DNA of 8,049 bases from Chloroflexota bacterium (GTDB lineage: Bacteria; Chloroflexota; Dehalococcoidia; SM23-28-2; RBG-16-64-32). Shown here piece after piece: positions 1 through 5,250 of the stretch. A program made the translations under genes and the position numbers. The first letter of the stretch is position 1. Each line of letters starts with the position of its first letter. The stretch is from positions 1 through 8,049 of the forward strand of contig JADFRV010000101.1 in the NCBI GenBank assembly GCA_022561095.1. Reading direction: 5' to 3'. The notes beneath the pieces were generated by a model, which searched no databases, had not been told where the DNA came from, and saw only the letters and a list, made by a program, of their open reading frames with translations.

Positions 1-7
1 CCTCCGC

Positions 8-292
8 CTAGTCCCGTCTAACGAGAATAATCAGGAGTAATATACCCAAGAGTAGGCCAGCGCTGCTGCCGAGCAGCGTGGCGGCAAGGCTGATATTTCT
101 TTGGGCAGTCAGAACAGCGCCAACGAAGATGACCGCCGACACGCCTAGGATCGCCAGCGCTGTTTCCTGCCGAGGAAGGCCTGTCAGAGCGAGCCACGCC
201 AATGTGGTGAATAGCAACGCTCCCAGGAGCGACCAACGAGCAAGCGCCACAGATCGCCCAGCTAAGCTTATCACGCTTTGGAATGTGCGCAT
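8..292 (-). CDS. Small three-helix membrane protein, function unknown
   Basis: I do not recognise a family for this 94-residue protein. It has a short N-terminus with a few arginines, then three hydrophobic stretches at about residues 22-39, 44-62 and 68-91. It ends in VRRD, with the charged tail just after the last helix. It is therefore probably an inner-membrane protein with very short loops. The ATG at 290-292 lies 9 bases after the TGA stop (302-304) of the peptidase gene. The only Shine-Dalgarno-like bases (GAGGG) overlap that stop codon. This points to co-transcription and probably translational coupling with the peptidase. No catalytic motif or signal-peptide cleavage site is visible, so any link to the peptidase's job is guesswork. 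The ORF is complete and ends in TAG. Confidence 0.6.
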   Translation of the reverse strand: MRTFQSVISLAGRSVALARWSLLGALLFTTLAWLALTGLPRQETALAILGVSAVIFVGAVLTAQRNISLAATLLGSSAGLLLGILLLIILVRRD

Positions 293-301
293 TCTGCACC
301 C

Positions 302-1306
302 TCACCCCATCGACCGCTCCGCCCACTCCTGGGCCGAGGGCACGCCGGCCAGGCCGGTCGCGCAGAGGACGGCGCGCAGGATGGCGCGCTCCACGGCCCG
401 GGCCGCCAGGGCGCCGAGCTGGAGCACGTCCACTGGGCTGTCCACGGCGCCGGTGGCCAGGGCGAATATCGTGTCGCCGTCTACGGGGGTGTGGGCAGGC
501 CGGATCGCCCGCGCCAGGCCGGTCTGGGCCATCACCGCCAGCCGATAGCAGTCGGACTTCGATAGGGCGGCGTCCGTGGCCACCACTCCTATGGTGCTGT
601 TGGGCTCGGCGGCGAACGGCGACAGCGGCGGTCGCGAGCGGATGACATCCAGTGTATCGGCGAAGCGCCCGTCGTCGCCGCGCGGCCCGGCGACGGTGCG
701 GCCGCTATCGGGGTCCACTACCTCGCCGAAGCTATTGACGGCGACCAGCGCGCCCACGCTAGCGCCATCCGCGGTGGTCTCGCGGGCGCTGCCGATGCCG
801 CCCTTGAGCGCCCGCTCCATCGCCATGGCTTTGGCTACTGTGGCACCCGTGCCCGCGCCGACGCTGCCCTCCGCGGGCGGCGCGTCGGAGGCGGCCTCGC
901 AGGCGGCGTAGCCGGCGGCGGCGTCCGGGCGCACGTCCGAGCGGCCCAGCGACAGATCGATCAGCACCGCGCCCACGACGATGGGCACGACGCCTGTGGG
1001 CACAGGGAACCCCTTGCCGCGCTCCTCCAGCCAGCGCATCACGCCCGTCGCCGCGTCCAGGCCGAAGGCGCTGCCGCCGGTAAGCAGGACGGCGTGGACA
1101 CGCTCAACCAGGCTCCCCGGCCGCAGCAGGTCTGTCTCGCGGGTGCCGGGGGCGCCGCCGCGCACGTCCGCGGACGCCACGGCTCCTTCGGGGTAGAGGA
1201 TGACGGTGCAGCCGGTCGCGGCCTCCGCATCTGTCCAGTGACCGACGCGGAGGCCGGAGATAGAAGTAATTGTGTCGTTCTGGGCTGGGTTCAAGAGAAC
1301 CACCAC
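302..1306 (-). CDS. P1-family (DmpA/NylC-type, S58) self-processing peptidase
   Basis: The 334-residue protein matches the P1/DmpA family of N-terminal-nucleophile aminopeptidases and amide hydrolases (relatives: DmpA, 6-aminohexanoate-oligomer hydrolase NylC). Family landmarks are the opening ISGLRVGHW (16-24), GCTVILYPEGAVASADVRGG (32-51), LLTGGSAFGLDAA (74-86), the glycine-rich GSVGAGTGATV (147-157), NSFGEVVDP (191-199), NSTIGVVATDA (236-246) and DGDTIFALATG (276-286). The predicted self-cleavage site is N236/S237, which would leave Ser237 as N-terminal nucleophile of a C-terminal subunit. Asp276 and Asp278 lie 39 and 41 residues after Ser237, the spacing I recall for Thr267, Asp306 and Asp308 of NylC. 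The start is GTG, preceded directly by an in-frame TAA, so it cannot extend; a second GTG follows at once, and no good Shine-Dalgarno is visible. The substrate cannot be told. No signal peptide is evident, so it is probably cytoplasmic. Confidence 0.9.
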   Translation of the reverse strand: MVVLLNPAQNDTITSISGLRVGHWTDAEAATGCTVILYPEGAVASADVRGGAPGTRETDLLRPGSLVERVHAVLLTGGSAFGLDAATGVMRWLEERGKGFPVPTGVVPIVVGAVLIDLSLGRSDVRPDAAAGYAACEAASDAPPAEGSVGAGTGATVAKAMAMERALKGGIGSARETTADGASVGALVAVNSFGEVVDPDSGRTVAGPRGDDGRFADTLDVIRSRPPLSPFAAEPNSTIGVVATDAALSKSDCYRLAVMAQTGLARAIRPAHTPVDGDTIFALATGAVDSPVDVLQLGALAARAVERAILRAVLCATGLAGVPSAQEWAERSMG

Positions 1307-1343
1307 TTATTCACGGAGATGGTAACATGATATGCGGGACGCT

Positions 1344-1352
1344 TGTTATAAT
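1344..1352 (+). promoter_or_regulatory. Extended -10 promoter of the sortase gene
   Basis: The 63-base gap between the divergent peptidase and sortase genes holds a perfect extended -10 element, TGTTATAAT (1344-1352). The -35 side is poor: the best match is GTAACA at 1322-1327, with a long 19-base spacer, as is usual for extended -10 promoters. A start of transcription 6-8 bases downstream would fall at or just before the GGGAG ribosome binding site (1359-1363). The mRNA leader would then be only about 10 bases. The AT-rich core reads TATTAT on the other strand, so it could also serve the peptidase gene. Confidence 0.5.
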
Positions 1353-1369
1353 AGACGCGGGAGAGTGGA

Positions 1370-2122
1370 TTGGGACGTTTTTCATCTAGAAGCTCGGGAA
1401 CGCTCAGTCGCCTGCGTAGGGGGCTATTCCTGGGCCTTGGCGTGGCGCTGTTCGCGGCAGGGGCGACCCTGCTAGGCATCGGCCTAGTCGACTACTTCGA
1501 CGACACAGCCTCCGCGCCCGCGCTGTCCAGCACCGACGACGAGAAGCTACCGGTCGCCATCCCCTACGATTACCCGAGGCCTTCGACGCCGGAGCCGGAG
1601 CCGACGCCGACGCCGGAGCCCGCTGCGGTCGCCGTTCCCCTACGCCTTATGATCGACCGGCTTGGTGTGGACGCGCCGGTGGACGTATATGCACTAGACG
1701 AGAATGGGGTGCCTGAGGTGCCGGTAGCTGACGATGCCGGCGAGGTAGTGGCCTGGTACGACTTCTCGTCCAAGCCCGGGGGCGGCAGCAACGCCGTGTT
1801 CGCCGCGCACGTCACCTGGAATCGCGCTCCCGCCGTGTTCTCAGACCTGAATAATTTGCAGGCAGGGGACGTTGTCCGCCTGGTATCCGACGACGGCACT
1901 GAGTACACGTACGAGGTGTTCGCCAACTTCGACGTGGACCCGTATGACACCGAATCACTCAAGGTCATGGCCCCCACTGAGACGGACACCGTCACTCTGA
2001 TCACCTGCGGCGGCACCTGGATTCCGGACCCCAGCGAGCAGTTCGGGGGAGATTACACCACCCGCACGATCGTGCAGGCGAAGCTGATGCAATCCAGCGT
2101 GACGGCGATAAGCGACAGCTAA
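1370..2122 (+). CDS. Membrane-anchored sortase (class E/F-like) transpeptidase
   Basis: This is a 250-residue cysteine transpeptidase of the sortase family, which joins sorting-signal proteins to cell-surface amines. The order is a basic N-terminus, one membrane helix (about 18-41), a proline/glutamate/threonine stalk (about 69-84, with alternating TPEPEPTPTPEP), and a sortase barrel (about 90-240). Catalytic residues are visible: His147 in FAAHVTW, Cys213 in the TLITC signature (209-213), and Arg232 in YTTRTIV. This puts the catalytic domain outside the membrane. The start is TTG at 1370, the first possible start after the in-frame TAG at 1352-1354. It has GGGAG (1359-1363) six bases upstream. 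A GTG at 1365 is in a different frame. Length and layout suit the short class E/F sortases; the exact class is uncertain. No LPXTG-like substrate or pilin gene lies nearby, so it may serve targets encoded elsewhere. Confidence 0.88.
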   Translation: MGRFSSRSSGTLSRLRRGLFLGLGVALFAAGATLLGIGLVDYFDDTASAPALSSTDDEKLPVAIPYDYPRPSTPEPEPTPTPEPAAVAVPLRLMIDRLGVDAPVDVYALDENGVPEVPVADDAGEVVAWYDFSSKPGGGSNAVFAAHVTWNRAPAVFSDLNNLQAGDVVRLVSDDGTEYTYEVFANFDVDPYDTESLKVMAPTETDTVTLITCGGTWIPDPSEQFGGDYTTRTIVQAKLMQSSVTAISDS

Positions 2123-2144
2123 TCGGAATAGCGCGGAACGCCTG

Positions 2145-2168
2145 GGCCCCCGTCACTCCGGGGGCCTC
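2145..2168 (+). terminator. Hairpin terminator after the sortase gene
   Basis: An 8-bp perfect GC stem, GGCCCCCG (2145-2152) with CGGGGGCC (2159-2166), closes a 6-base TCACTC loop. It sits 22 bases after the sortase stop and is followed by the T-rich TCTTAGTT. The minus-strand thiolase ends 25 bases further on, so the hairpin may also slow transcription from that side. The T tract is present only on the plus strand. Confidence 0.65.
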
Positions 2169-2190
2169 TTAGTTCGGGGGCCAGAGTCTA

Positions 2191-3432
2191 TCAGTCGTAG
2201 TTTTCGCGCTGTAGGGCTACGGACATGCCCATGCCGCCGCCCATGCAGAGCGTGACCAGCCCCCACTCGGCGTCACGGCGGTTCATCTCGTAGGCGATAG
2301 TGCCGATGAGCCGGCCGCCGGTGGCGCCCAGCGGGTGCCCGAGGGCGACGGCGCCGCCGTTGGGGTTGACCTTGTCCCAGTCCCAGCCCAGCTCTTGACC
2401 GACGGCGAGGACCTGACAGGCGAACGCCTCGTTGATCTCGATGAGGTCGAAGTCGCCGATGGACATGCCGGTGCGCTGAAGGAGCTTCTGGGTGGCCGGC
2501 GCCGGGCCGATACCCATGATCGTCGGGTCCACGCCGATGGTGGCAGCGTGCTTCACGGTGGCCAGCGGCTTCAGCCCCTTCTCCTTCGCCGCCTCTTTCT
2601 CCATAAGAAGCACCAGGGAGGCGCCGTCCGTGCGGGGGCAGGAGTTGCCCGCCGTCACCAGGCCGTCCTGGCGGAAGGAAGGCTTGAGCGACGCCAGCTT
2701 TTCGAGCGAGGTGTCCGCGCGGGGGCACTGGTCCGTGTCCACGGTGGTGGCGGTACCGTCCGAGTAGTTGATAGTGATCGCCTCAATCTCTTCGGCGAAG
2801 AGCCCCTCGTCGCGGGCGCGGACGGCCTTGCGGTGGCTATCAAGGGCGAACTGGTCGGCGTCCTCGCGGGAGACGCTGCGCTCCTGCGCCAGCTTCTCGG
2901 CGGTCATACCCATGTCCATGATCCAGGGCTCCGTAACCTCGTACCAGCGCTTGGTCCACTCGGGCTTCTTCTCGTCGGGCCAGGAGGTGGGGAGCATCTC
3001 CTTGGCCATCACCTCGGCTGTCTGTAGCTGACCCAGGTTGCGCTCGTCCCCGGGGGAGATCGGCTGCACGCGGTCCATCGTCTCGATGCCGCCGGCGAGG
3101 ATGACGTCCGACATATCGCACTTGATAGCGAACGCGCCCTGGGCGACGGCCTGGAGCGAGGAGCCGCACTGTTTGTTCATATCCGTGGCGGAGATGGTGA
3201 AGGGCAAGCCGGCCTCGAACAGGTAGTGGCGCGACCGGGTGAGCATGCCGGCGATGCCCACGGAGCCCATGAGCAGCTCGTCCACCTCCTCAGCGGGCAG
3301 CTTGTTGCGCTCCAGGACTGACTTGAGCAGGGGGGTGACCAGCTCCACGTGGGTTATATCGCGGAACACGCCCCGCTGTCCGGCGCGGCCGAAGGGCGTA
3401 CGTACCATATCAACGACGACTGCTTCTCGCAT
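2191..3432 (-). CDS. Acetyl-CoA C-acetyltransferase / thiolase
   Basis: A 413-residue thiolase-superfamily enzyme. Members either condense two acyl-CoA molecules or cleave 3-ketoacyl-CoA, in fatty-acid breakdown or acetoacetyl-CoA and polyhydroxyalkanoate metabolism. The catalytic set is complete: nucleophile Cys89 in NKQCGSS, the oxyanion motif NEAF (334-337), His366 in GHPLGATGGR, and the second catalytic Cys396 in CMGGGMG. The N-terminal VRTPFGR (10-16) is also typical. It is slightly longer than the ~390-residue norm. The segment NSCPRTDGA (263-271) replaces the more common NASGINDGA. It has no signal or membrane segment, so it is cytoplasmic. The ATG start has AGGAGG (plus-strand 3437-3442) four bases upstream, one of the strongest ribosome sites here. 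It stands alone, with no acyl-CoA dehydrogenase or hydratase beside it, so degradative and biosynthetic roles cannot be separated. Confidence 0.93.
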   Translation of the reverse strand: MREAVVVDMVRTPFGRAGQRGVFRDITHVELVTPLLKSVLERNKLPAEEVDELLMGSVGIAGMLTRSRHYLFEAGLPFTISATDMNKQCGSSLQAVAQGAFAIKCDMSDVILAGGIETMDRVQPISPGDERNLGQLQTAEVMAKEMLPTSWPDEKKPEWTKRWYEVTEPWIMDMGMTAEKLAQERSVSREDADQFALDSHRKAVRARDEGLFAEEIEAITINYSDGTATTVDTDQCPRADTSLEKLASLKPSFRQDGLVTAGNSCPRTDGASLVLLMEKEAAKEKGLKPLATVKHAATIGVDPTIMGIGPAPATQKLLQRTGMSIGDFDLIEINEAFACQVLAVGQELGWDWDKVNPNGGAVALGHPLGATGGRLIGTIAYEMNRRDAEWGLVTLCMGGGMGMSVALQRENYD

Positions 3433-3499
3433 GGGGCCTCCTCACGTCTACGGTAACGATAGGCAGCGCTAGCTTATCACAGGGCTATAAGTGAGCACA

Positions 3500-3532
3500 G
3501 ATGGCTCTCCAGGCCCCGTTCGCAGAGCCATC
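3500..3532. repeat. 9-bp inverted repeat upstream of the thiolase gene
   Basis: GATGGCTCT (3500-3508) and AGAGCCATC (3524-3532) are perfect complements around a 15-base centre. The site lies in the 268-base gap between the divergent thiolase gene and the 277-residue protein gene. It is 68 bases upstream of the thiolase start. No T tract follows on either strand, so it is more likely an operator-like dyad or mRNA leader hairpin than a terminator. The function is unknown. Confidence 0.45.
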
Positions 3533-3547
3533 CTCCACCGGCAGCCA

Positions 3548-3616
3548 GTCTTTACCGATCCTTAACTTACTGCGGCCATTCCTCTACCGGCGTGTTCACC
3601 TACGCCTGTAACAATG
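3548..3616 (+). repeat. Upstream region copy 1 (duplicated control region)
   Basis: This stretch aligns with 4724-4792. Both begin GTCTTTACC, then ATCC with one base of difference in spacing. Both reach a GCCTG exactly 56 bases after the first G of GTCTTTACC, followed by TG-N-NANAAT, a possible weak extended -10. By hand, 27 of 47 positions match between the ATCC and the GCCTG. Similarity in both position and sequence suggests shared ancestry, and perhaps a shared control region for the two GFGSPxGxF genes. Compare 4724-4792. Confidence 0.4.
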
Positions 3617-3700
3617 AAGGCGGTAGCGGGCGGCGGAAGTTGCCGGACAGACACCGCCCATAAGAGCTGCCAGACGAAGCCCAAAAGGGAGGGGTTCAAT

Positions 3701-4534
3701 ATGAAGTGGCTGCTTAACCGCATCCGCCGTCAGAAGCACCAGCAGCGGGAGACAGACGAAGAGCGGGCGGCGAGGGAGGCAGCGCCGCCGGATTCCACGC
3801 AGCCTCGCTTTATGCTCCTCGTCCACGACGCGTCGGCGCCAGCTTCATACCAGCTCCAGACGTTCGAGGACGCATCGTCGGCGGAGGAGTTCATCCAGTT
3901 CTGGTATCCGCCCAGAACCGAGCACGGCGTTCTCGCCTTCTGGGCTATGCACCGAAAGCCGGTGCGATGGCCGAGTTCGAGCGAGGAGCGACCGGCCGAG
4001 GTGGTGATCCTGATCCGCGATGAAGAGCGGCGCGACATCGTCTACCCGTACTCGCTGCCGGACATGGAGCTGGCGCGGTCGTGGGTAATGAATGAGGCCG
4101 CCAGAGGGCTGGACCTGCGCCTTGTGCTGATGTACTGGGCGGTGCCGGCGAAGATCGGCAGGAACCGCTGGGGCCACGTGCGCATCACGCCGGCCGAGCC
4201 TCCTTCCGCACGCCGCCCCGCACTGTTGCGATCGTCAACCGTAATCGTCAGCAAGGACGAGAGCCCCAGGGGAGAGCCGGATTCCGCATCGGAACCAACG
4301 CCTGAGCCCAGGCATTCGCTGAAGGGGGCAGATGACGCTGCGGACAGCGGCCGCAGCGACGAGGCCGCGACCGAACGGCCGGCCGAGGCCAAGGAGCGTC
4401 CGACGTCAGCGGAGATTGCCGAGAGGATGATCTCGGAGGTTCTCGGGAAAGGCGACAGGCCAGCTAGGCGAGGGCGCTGGGAGCAGCGGGACGGGCCGTT
4501 CCGGGGCTTCGGTTCGCCACGGGGCAGGTTCTAG
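3701..4534 (+). CDS. Unknown two-repeat alpha/beta protein with C-terminal GFGSPxGxF tail
   Basis: I do not recognise a family for this 277-residue soluble protein. The start is taken at ATG 3701, not at the in-frame ATG 3614, because AGGGAGG (3686-3692) lies eight bases before it and because the 3614 region aligns with non-coding sequence at 4790. A basic, charged lead (1-30) precedes a compact domain (about 36-155) made of two similar units. Unit 1 is FMLLVHD, then a tyrosine, helix SSAEEFIQFW and strand HGVLAFWAMH. Unit 2 is VVILIRD, then VYPYS, helix MELARSWVMNEA and strand LRLVLMYWAVP. Residues 165-265 are rich in Ser, Pro, Glu and Arg and probably disordered. The last 11 residues, FRGFGSPRGRF, match the end of the 61-residue protein encoded at 4850. 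No membrane segment or signal peptide is seen. It lies in the first copy of the duplicated segment. Confidence 0.72.
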   Translation: MKWLLNRIRRQKHQQRETDEERAAREAAPPDSTQPRFMLLVHDASAPASYQLQTFEDASSAEEFIQFWYPPRTEHGVLAFWAMHRKPVRWPSSSEERPAEVVILIRDEERRDIVYPYSLPDMELARSWVMNEAARGLDLRLVLMYWAVPAKIGRNRWGHVRITPAEPPSARRPALLRSSTVIVSKDESPRGEPDSASEPTPEPRHSLKGADDAADSGRSDEAATERPAEAKERPTSAEIAERMISEVLGKGDRPARRGRWEQRDGPFRGFGSPRGRF

Positions 4535-4701
4535 GGGCGGTATGACAACACCCCGACCTACATTCTGAGGCGACCGCCCTCTCTAGCCTGACGGCTACCT
4601 CTGGCAGCGCGGGCAGTAGTGGGCGCTGCGCCGCCGATCTTGATCCGCTAGATGGGCGTTCCGCAGGCGTAGCAGGGCTCGTCCGTACGACGGAACAGCT
4701 T
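4499..4701. repeat. Segmental duplication copy 1 (tail motif plus mutM 3' end)
   Basis: This block aligns base for base with 5000-5250. It begins at the codons for the shared FxGFGSP tail. It runs through the stop codon and the TGACAACACCCC after it, the GACCTACATT block, and into a mutM 3' end on the other strand. The offset is 501 bases up to 4554. It then becomes 547 because copy 2 carries 46 extra bases with a hairpin, then 548, then 549 after a one-base deletion here. In the 110 columns covering the mutM tail I count 94 identities. The copies stop matching after about 4701. Confidence 0.85.
4595..4701 (-). pseudogene. Decayed mutM 3' fragment (zinc-finger end)
   Basis: This is a remnant of the last ~36 codons of a formamidopyrimidine-DNA glycosylase, matching the end of the intact gene at 5143. 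The end reads RRSAHYCPRCQR then TAG, in phase. After restoring one deleted base near 4630, the rest reads KLFRRTDEPCYACGTPI, a TAG stop, then RIKI. All four zinc-ligand cysteines are still encoded, but across two frames. With a frameshift, an internal stop and no upstream coding part, it cannot make a protein. It is best explained as the truncated end of a duplicated segment, not as a gene. It lies in the 315-base stretch between two plus-strand genes, which otherwise holds only the duplicated upstream region. Confidence 0.88.
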
Positions 4702-4723
4702 AGCTAAGGCTGCCCACGAAAGA

Positions 4724-4792
4724 GTCTTTACCATCCGTCAACCTTTGTCAGCGTTTCGTTAACCGCTTCTTTTACCTGAGCCTGCGAAAATC
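4724..4792 (+). repeat. Upstream region copy 2 (duplicated control region)
   Basis: This is the counterpart of 3548-3616, with GTCTTTACC (4724-4732), ATCC, and GCCTG at 4780 followed by TGCGAAAAT. It begins about 22 bases after the broken mutM fragment ends, so 4702-4723 is the likely join of the tandem duplication. See 3548-3616. Confidence 0.4.
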
Positions 4793-4796
4793 GAGG

Positions 4797-4826
4797 TTGA
4801 CAGTGTTGGTTCCCGGGCGGTGATGG
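4797..4826 (+). promoter_or_regulatory. Candidate promoter of the 61-residue protein gene
   Basis: A perfect -35 hexamer TTGACA (4797-4802) is followed, after 18 bases, by a weak -10 TGATGG (4821-4826, 3 of 6 matches). Transcription would start near 4832, just before the AAAGGG ribosome site (4836-4841). This favours the ATG at 4850 over the GTG at 4820, which would lie upstream of the transcript start. The -35 is convincing; the -10 is not. Confidence 0.4.
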
Positions 4827-4833
4827 CGCCCGG
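4813..4833. repeat. Perfect 7-bp dyad over the candidate -10
   Basis: CCGGGCG (4813-4819) and CGCCCGG (4827-4833) are perfect complements around a 7-base centre that contains most of the proposed -10. The placement, between the -35 and the ribosome site, is what a repressor operator would have. If it lies in the mRNA it could instead form a hairpin beside the ribosome site. No regulator gene is nearby. Confidence 0.4.
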
Positions 4834-4849
4834 TGAAAGGGACAGGCAG

Positions 4850-5035
4850 ATGGAAAAGGCAACCGCGACAAAAACGTCTGAAGGCTGGCGACAGACCTGG
4901 AGAGCTATCACCGACAAGGTGAGCCAGCGCTCCAAGGACACCCGCGATCAGCCGATGCCGACCTTGCGGGAGAGGCGTCAAGAGGTGCACGCCGAGTCTT
5001 TCGAGGGCTTCGGCTCGCCGCCAGGCAAGTTCTAG
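4850..5035 (+). CDS. Small unknown protein with C-terminal GFGSPxGxF tail
   Basis: A 61-residue hydrophilic protein with no recognised family. The ATG at 4850 is preferred because AAAGGG (4836-4841) lies eight bases upstream. An in-frame GTG at 4820 and ATG at 4823 would add ten residues but overlap the promoter and dyad. The protein is rich in Lys, Arg, Thr, Glu and Gln. It has one probable amphipathic helix (about 11-28, SEGWRQTWRAITDKVSQR) and no membrane segment. It ends in FEGFGSPPGKF, nearly identical to the end of the larger protein encoded just upstream. The tail codons match between the two genes, and the similarity continues past both stop codons, so the genes share ancestry at least at their 3' ends. 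The bodies do not align by eye. It could be an internally deleted relative of the larger gene, or an ancestral short form that the larger one outgrew. Confidence 0.62.
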   Translation: MEKATATKTSEGWRQTWRAITDKVSQRSKDTRDQPMPTLRERRQEVHAESFEGFGSPPGKF

Positions 5036-5250
5036 GGACTGGCTGACAACACCCCAGCCTGAAGCCAGGGGTGTGCAGCCCTGTCGGGGTCTGAAGACCC
5101 CGACCTACATTGCTGAGTCGACCGTCATCTCCAGCCTAACGGCTACCTCTGGCAGCGAGGGCAGTAGTGGGTGCTACGACCACCGACCTTTATCCGCCTG
5201 ATCGCCGTGCCGCAGACGTAGCAGGGCTCGCCCGTGCGACGGAACACCTT
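5000..5250. repeat. Segmental duplication copy 2 (tail motif plus intact mutM 3' end)
   Basis: This is the partner of 4499-4701. It holds the 61-residue protein's tail codons, the convergent intergenic region and the zinc-finger end of the intact mutM. Relative to copy 1 it carries 46 extra bases between two CCCC runs (5052-5055 and 5098-5101) containing two hairpins. This suggests that copy 1 lost them by deletion between the CCCC repeats, or that they were inserted here. Confidence 0.85.
5049..5104. terminator. Two hairpins between convergent genes, probable bidirectional terminator
   Basis: Two inverted repeats fill the gap between the 61-residue protein gene and mutM, which converge. The first pairs ACACCCC (5049-5055) with GGGGTGT (5068-5074). 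The second pairs GTCGGGGTC (5083-5091) with GACCCCGAC (5096-5104) around a TGAA tetraloop, nine perfect base pairs. Neither is followed by a strong T run. A terminator role therefore rests on position and stem strength. The paired-hairpin style also resembles dispersed intergenic palindromes. Confidence 0.5.

Noticed and set aside
2335..3027. Plus-strand open frame of 230 codons
   Set aside because: It is antisense to the thiolase, whose full active-site set is present on the other strand.
3614..3700. N-terminal extension of the 277-residue protein from ATG 3614
   Set aside because: There is no ribosome site before 3614, there is a strong one before 3701, and the 3614 region aligns with non-coding sequence upstream of the 61-residue gene.
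4535..4579. Terminator after the 277-residue gene from GGGCGGT (4535-4541) and ACCGCCC (4573-4579)
   Set aside because: The loop would be 31 bases with only a 7-bp stem and a CTCTCT tail, and the arms are not kept in the other duplication copy.
4595..4701. A stand-alone small zinc-finger protein
   Set aside because: The four cysteines are split between two frames by a one-base deletion, there is a TAG inside, and no start or ribosome site is present.
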